Positions 5,401 through 7,956 of a stretch of DNA of 7,956 nucleotides are shown piece after piece. Source of the stretch: an uncultured bacterium (GTDB taxonomy: Bacteria; Bacillota; Clostridia; Oscillospirales; Oscillospiraceae); NCBI GenBank assembly GCA_905214155.1, contig CAJMLC010000089.1:1-7956 (forward strand), in the 5' to 3' direction. The translations under genes were made by a program, and so were the position numbers. Numbering within the stretch: position 1 is the first letter of the stretch; each line of letters starts with the position of its first letter. Below the pieces are notes generated by a model that had not been told where the DNA came from, made no database searches, and worked only from the letters and a program-made list of their open reading frames with translations.

Positions 5401-6681
5401 ATGAAAAAGCTCTCCGCGCGCCTGTGGCTGACCCTGATTCTGATCGGTCTGGTGGGCCAGTTCGCATGGACGATCGAAAACATGTATTTCAATGTCTTCC
5501 TCTACAACACGATCTCGACCGATCCGGGCTACATTTCGGCGATGGTCGGCTGGAGCGCCGCAGCCGCGACGCTCACCACGCTGCTGATGGGCGCGCTGTC
5601 GGACCGCGTGGGCAAGCGGAAGCTGTTCATCTGCGGCGGCTATCTGCTCTGGGGCGTGAGCACGGCGGCATTCGGCTTTGTGACGGTCGAGAACGCGGCA
5701 AAGCTCTTCCCGGCCCACGCCGTGGCCGCGGCGGCGATGATGGTCGTCGTACTCGACTGCGTGATGACCTTCTTCGGCTCGACCGCGAACGACGCGGCCT
5801 TCAACGCCTACATCACCGACGCCGTCTCCGAGGCCGACCGCGGCAAGACTGAATCGGTGCTGGCAATTCTGCCGCTGATCTCAATGCTCGTCATCTTCGG
5901 CGCGTTCGACGGCATGACGCAGCGCGGCGAATGGCGCAAATTCTTCGCCATCTTCGGCGGACTCGTCACGCTGACAGGCCTTGTGGGCTGCTTCCTCATC
6001 GAGGAGCCGAAGCTCCAGCCGCGTAGGGAGCCGTATCTGAAAAACCTTGTCTACGGCCTCCGCCCCTCGGTCGTGCGGGCGCACCCGGCGCTCTATCTGG
6101 CGCTTGCGGCGTTCTGCGTATTCTCCGTCGCGGTGCAGACCTTCTTCCCCTATCTCATCATCTATATCCAGAATTATCTGAAAATTGAGGGCTACGCCAT
6201 CGTCCTGGGTGTCGTCCTGATCGTGGCCTCGGCAGTCAGCGTCCTCTTTGGCCGCGTGATCGACCGGGTCGGGCCGCTGCGCTTTACGCTCCCGGCGGCG
6301 CTCGTGATGTTCGCGGGGCTGATCGGGATGTTCTTTGCACGTGGGATGCTTACGGTCATCCTCGCGGGCTGCGTGATGATGAGCGGCTATATGCTCGTCA
6401 CCGCGGCGCTCTCCGGTGAGATCCGTGACCGGACGCCGGAGGGCAAGGCCGGGCATTTTCAGGGTATCCGCATGATCTTTGGCGTGCTGCTGCCGATGAT
6501 CCTCGGCCCGGCGCTCGGCGCGGCGGTCATCCGCAATTCCGACAGCACGTATGTCGAGCTCGGCGTGGTCAAGACCGTGCCGACGCCGGGCTTCTTCCTC
6601 GCGGCGGCGGTGGTCTTGCTGCTGCTCGTGCCGTTCGTGCTGGCGCTTCGCAAACAGGAGGGAACATCATGCCGGAGCTGA
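5401..6681 (+). CDS. Major facilitator superfamily transporter, probable glycoside/oligosaccharide importer
   Basis: A 426-residue protein, the usual MFS length, with about 12 hydrophobic helices at roughly 6-34, 43-66, 75-95, 105-128, 153-170, 181-200, 229-255, 265-285, 294-312, 315-338, 357-377 and 397-418. The MFS motif A, GALSDRVGKRK, lies at 64-74 between helices 2 and 3. Its weaker second-half repeat, FGRVIDRVG, lies at 283-291 between helices 8 and 9. The NDAAFNAYITD segment (130-140) after helix 4 resembles SLC45- or GPH-like sugar transporters. The gene overlaps by 13 bases the start of a GH2 enzyme that has no signal peptide, so the substrate is probably a glycoside or short beta-linked oligosaccharide imported intact and cut inside; this is inference from context. 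Sugar identity cannot be read from the sequence. The promoter at 5342-5370 probably drives both genes. Confidence 0.88.
   Translation: MKKLSARLWLTLILIGLVGQFAWTIENMYFNVFLYNTISTDPGYISAMVGWSAAAATLTTLLMGALSDRVGKRKLFICGGYLLWGVSTAAFGFVTVENAAKLFPAHAVAAAAMMVVVLDCVMTFFGSTANDAAFNAYITDAVSEADRGKTESVLAILPLISMLVIFGAFDGMTQRGEWRKFFAIFGGLVTLTGLVGCFLIEEPKLQPRREPYLKNLVYGLRPSVVRAHPALYLALAAFCVFSVAVQTFFPYLIIYIQNYLKIEGYAIVLGVVLIVASAVSVLFGRVIDRVGPLRFTLPAALVMFAGLIGMFFARGMLTVILAGCVMMSGYMLVTAALSGEIRDRTPEGKAGHFQGIRMIFGVLLPMILGPALGAAVIRNSDSTYVELGVVKTVPTPGFFLAAAVVLLLLVPFVLALRKQEGTSCRS
6656..6662 (+). promoter_or_regulatory. Ribosome binding site inside the transporter gene for the GH2 gene
   Basis: AGGAGGG lies within the last codons of the transporter, six bases before the GH2 ATG at 6669. 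It is an almost ideal site and fixes the overlapping start. Confidence 0.88.
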
Positions 6682-7956
6682 AAACCGTCTGGGGCGAGAA
6701 TCTCAACCCCGAAGCCATTCTGCCCGAATATCCGCGCCCGCAGTTGGTGCGTGAGAATTATGTCAACTTAAATGGGCGCTGGGACTACGCGATCACGGCG
6801 TCGGACGCGGAGCCGGAGCATTGGGACGGCGAGATCCTCGTCCCCTTCTCCCCCGAGGCGCCGCTCTCCGGCGTAAATCGCACGCTGCTGCCAGGGCAGA
6901 CGCTCTGGTACCGGCGGGAGCTCACCGAGATGCGGCGCGAGGGGCAGCGGCTGCTGCTCCACTTCGGAGCCATCGATCAGGAGGCAAAAATTTATGTAAA
7001 CGGGAAGCTCGCCGGGGCGCATCTCGGCGGGTACACGGCGTTTACGGTGGAGCTGACGGAATTTCTGACGGATGGGCCGTCGGTGCTGACCGTCGCCGTC
7101 CGCGACGGGACGGACACGAACGAATATTGCCGCGGCAAGCAGAAGACGAAGCGCGGCGGCATCTGGTACACGCCGCAGAGCGGCATCTGGCAGACCGTCT
7201 GGATGGAGTGGGTGCCGCAGAGCTATATCACAGGGCTGCGCATCACGCCGGACGCGGCGAACGGCTGCGTGCGCGTCGTGGTGCAGGCCGAGGAAAACCG
7301 CGCGTGCTATCTCCACTTTGCGGGGCGGCGCGTCGGCGCGTTCACGAACCGCGAATGCGTTCTGCGCGTGGAGGCCCCCGAGCTCTGGACGCCGGAGCAC
7401 CCGAAACTCTACGAATTTTCCGCCGAGCTGGGAGAAGACCGTGTGGAGAGCTATTTCGCGCTGCGCGACGTCGGCGTCGGGCGCGACGCGGCGGGGCATC
7501 CCTGCCTGACGCTGAACGGGAAACCGGTCTTCCACACGGGCGTGCTCGATCAGGGCTATTGGCCGGACGGCCTCTACACCGCGCCGAGCGACGAAGCCCT
7601 CGTCTGGGACATCCGGACGATGAAAAATCTCGGCTTCAACATGCTGCGCAAGCACATCAAGGTGGAGCCGATGCGGTGGTACTATCACTGCGACCGGCTG
7701 GGCATGCTGGTCTGGCAGGACATGCCGAACGGCGGCGGAAAATATGATCTCCTGACGATCTCCGCGCCGCTCATCACGCGGCGGCACAAGCAGGATAACG
7801 ATTATAAACGCTTCGCACGGACAGACGCGGCGGGCCGGGCGGAATACTATGCGGGCCTCGACGAGATGGTGCGGCAGCTCCACAACTGCCCGTCCATCGT
7901 GATGTGGGTGCCGTTCAACGAGGGCTGGGGCCAGTTTGACGCAGCGGAGGCCGTCC
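6669..7956 (+). CDS. Glycoside hydrolase family 2 enzyme, N-terminal part (cut by window end)
   Basis: The frame is open to the window end, giving 429 residues; the gene continues outside. No signal peptide is seen, so it is cytoplasmic. Residues 1-180 form the GH2 sugar-binding beta-sandwich: VRENYVNLNGRWDYAI near the start, WYRREL, then HFGAIDQEAKIYVNGK, and the signature RGGIWYTPQSGIWQTVW from about 162. An Ig-like beta-sandwich follows to about 275. The TIM barrel starts near L280 (LTLNGKPVF) and includes DQGYWPDG (from D294), GFN-x-LRKHIKVEP (R327, K328, H329) and LVWQDMPNGGG. The catalytic acid/base is probably E418 in the WVPFNEGWGQFD segment (N417-E418 pair). The nucleophile glutamate would lie beyond the window. 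GH2 members hydrolyse beta-galactosides, beta-glucuronides, beta-mannosides and others with retention; this subgroup, with YWPDG and MPNGGG, is mostly uncharacterised, so substrate stays open. It is coupled to the transporter by a 13-base overlap. Confidence 0.92.
   Translation, partial: MPELKTVWGENLNPEAILPEYPRPQLVRENYVNLNGRWDYAITASDAEPEHWDGEILVPFSPEAPLSGVNRTLLPGQTLWYRRELTEMRREGQRLLLHFGAIDQEAKIYVNGKLAGAHLGGYTAFTVELTEFLTDGPSVLTVAVRDGTDTNEYCRGKQKTKRGGIWYTPQSGIWQTVWMEWVPQSYITGLRITPDAANGCVRVVVQAEENRACYLHFAGRRVGAFTNRECVLRVEAPELWTPEHPKLYEFSAELGEDRVESYFALRDVGVGRDAAGHPCLTLNGKPVFHTGVLDQGYWPDGLYTAPSDEALVWDIRTMKNLGFNMLRKHIKVEPMRWYYHCDRLGMLVWQDMPNGGGKYDLLTISAPLITRRHKQDNDYKRFARTDAAGRAEYYAGLDEMVRQLHNCPSIVMWVPFNEGWGQFDAAEAV

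Noticed and set aside
6768..7883. 371-codon open frame on the - strand, and an overlapping + frame at 6821-7747
   Set aside because: Both are shadows of the GH2 gene, which carries recognisable motifs through the whole stretch and runs off the window end.

Overview
The window looks like a piece of a GC-rich Bacillota (Clostridia) chromosome, most plausibly a gut Oscillospiraceae-type bacterium. The basis is strong AGGAG-type ribosome binding sites, sigma-A promoters with extended -10 boxes, short intrinsic terminators, a ygfK homologue, a DUF4430 lipoprotein, and intergenic stem-loop repeats of a kind I recall from that group. The taxonomic call is inference. All recognised genes lie on the + strand.

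Region 1 (1-1083): the 3' part of a ygfK-type flavin/iron-sulfur oxidoreductase gene, closed by a strong terminator. The YgfK family belongs to anaerobic purine (urate/xanthine) catabolism clusters, so the DNA upstream of the window may hold more of such a cluster.

Region 2 (1084-4628): two tandem copies of one unit of about 1.8 kb. Each unit has a noncoding repeat of about 235 bp (1089-1324 and 2913-3149), about 80 bp of unique spacer, a sigma-A promoter with extended -10, and a 445-residue membrane-anchored phosphodiester glycosidase-domain (DUF2233/NAGPA) protein. The proteins are roughly 70-75% identical by eye. The core of the noncoding block (about 210 bp) is about 93% identical, which is unexpected for untranslated DNA beside more diverged genes. 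It contains a 14-bp hairpin, a purine mirror repeat, an 8-bp palindrome and a long-range 12-bp stem. The gene-free stretch 1034-1468 holds the ygfK terminator, repeat copy 1 and a promoter. The stretch 2807-3290 holds a terminator, a short palindromic box, repeat copy 2 and a promoter.

Region 3 (4629-5137): a small secreted DUF4430 lipoprotein gene with its own near-consensus promoter placed directly after the stop codon of the second glycosidase gene, followed by a terminator. No terminator separates it from the glycosidase gene, so some co-transcription is likely.

Region 4 (5138-7956): a gene-free stretch (5138-5400) packed with five consecutive stem-loops and a probable promoter. It is followed by a two-gene unit: a 12-helix MFS transporter whose end overlaps by 13 bases the start of a cytoplasmic glycoside hydrolase family 2 enzyme, cut by the window end. 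Together these probably import and hydrolyse a beta-linked glycoside or oligosaccharide.

No tRNA, rRNA, CRISPR array, transposase or phage gene was seen. The best candidate for something undescribed is the structured, unusually conserved noncoding repeat in front of each glycosidase gene.
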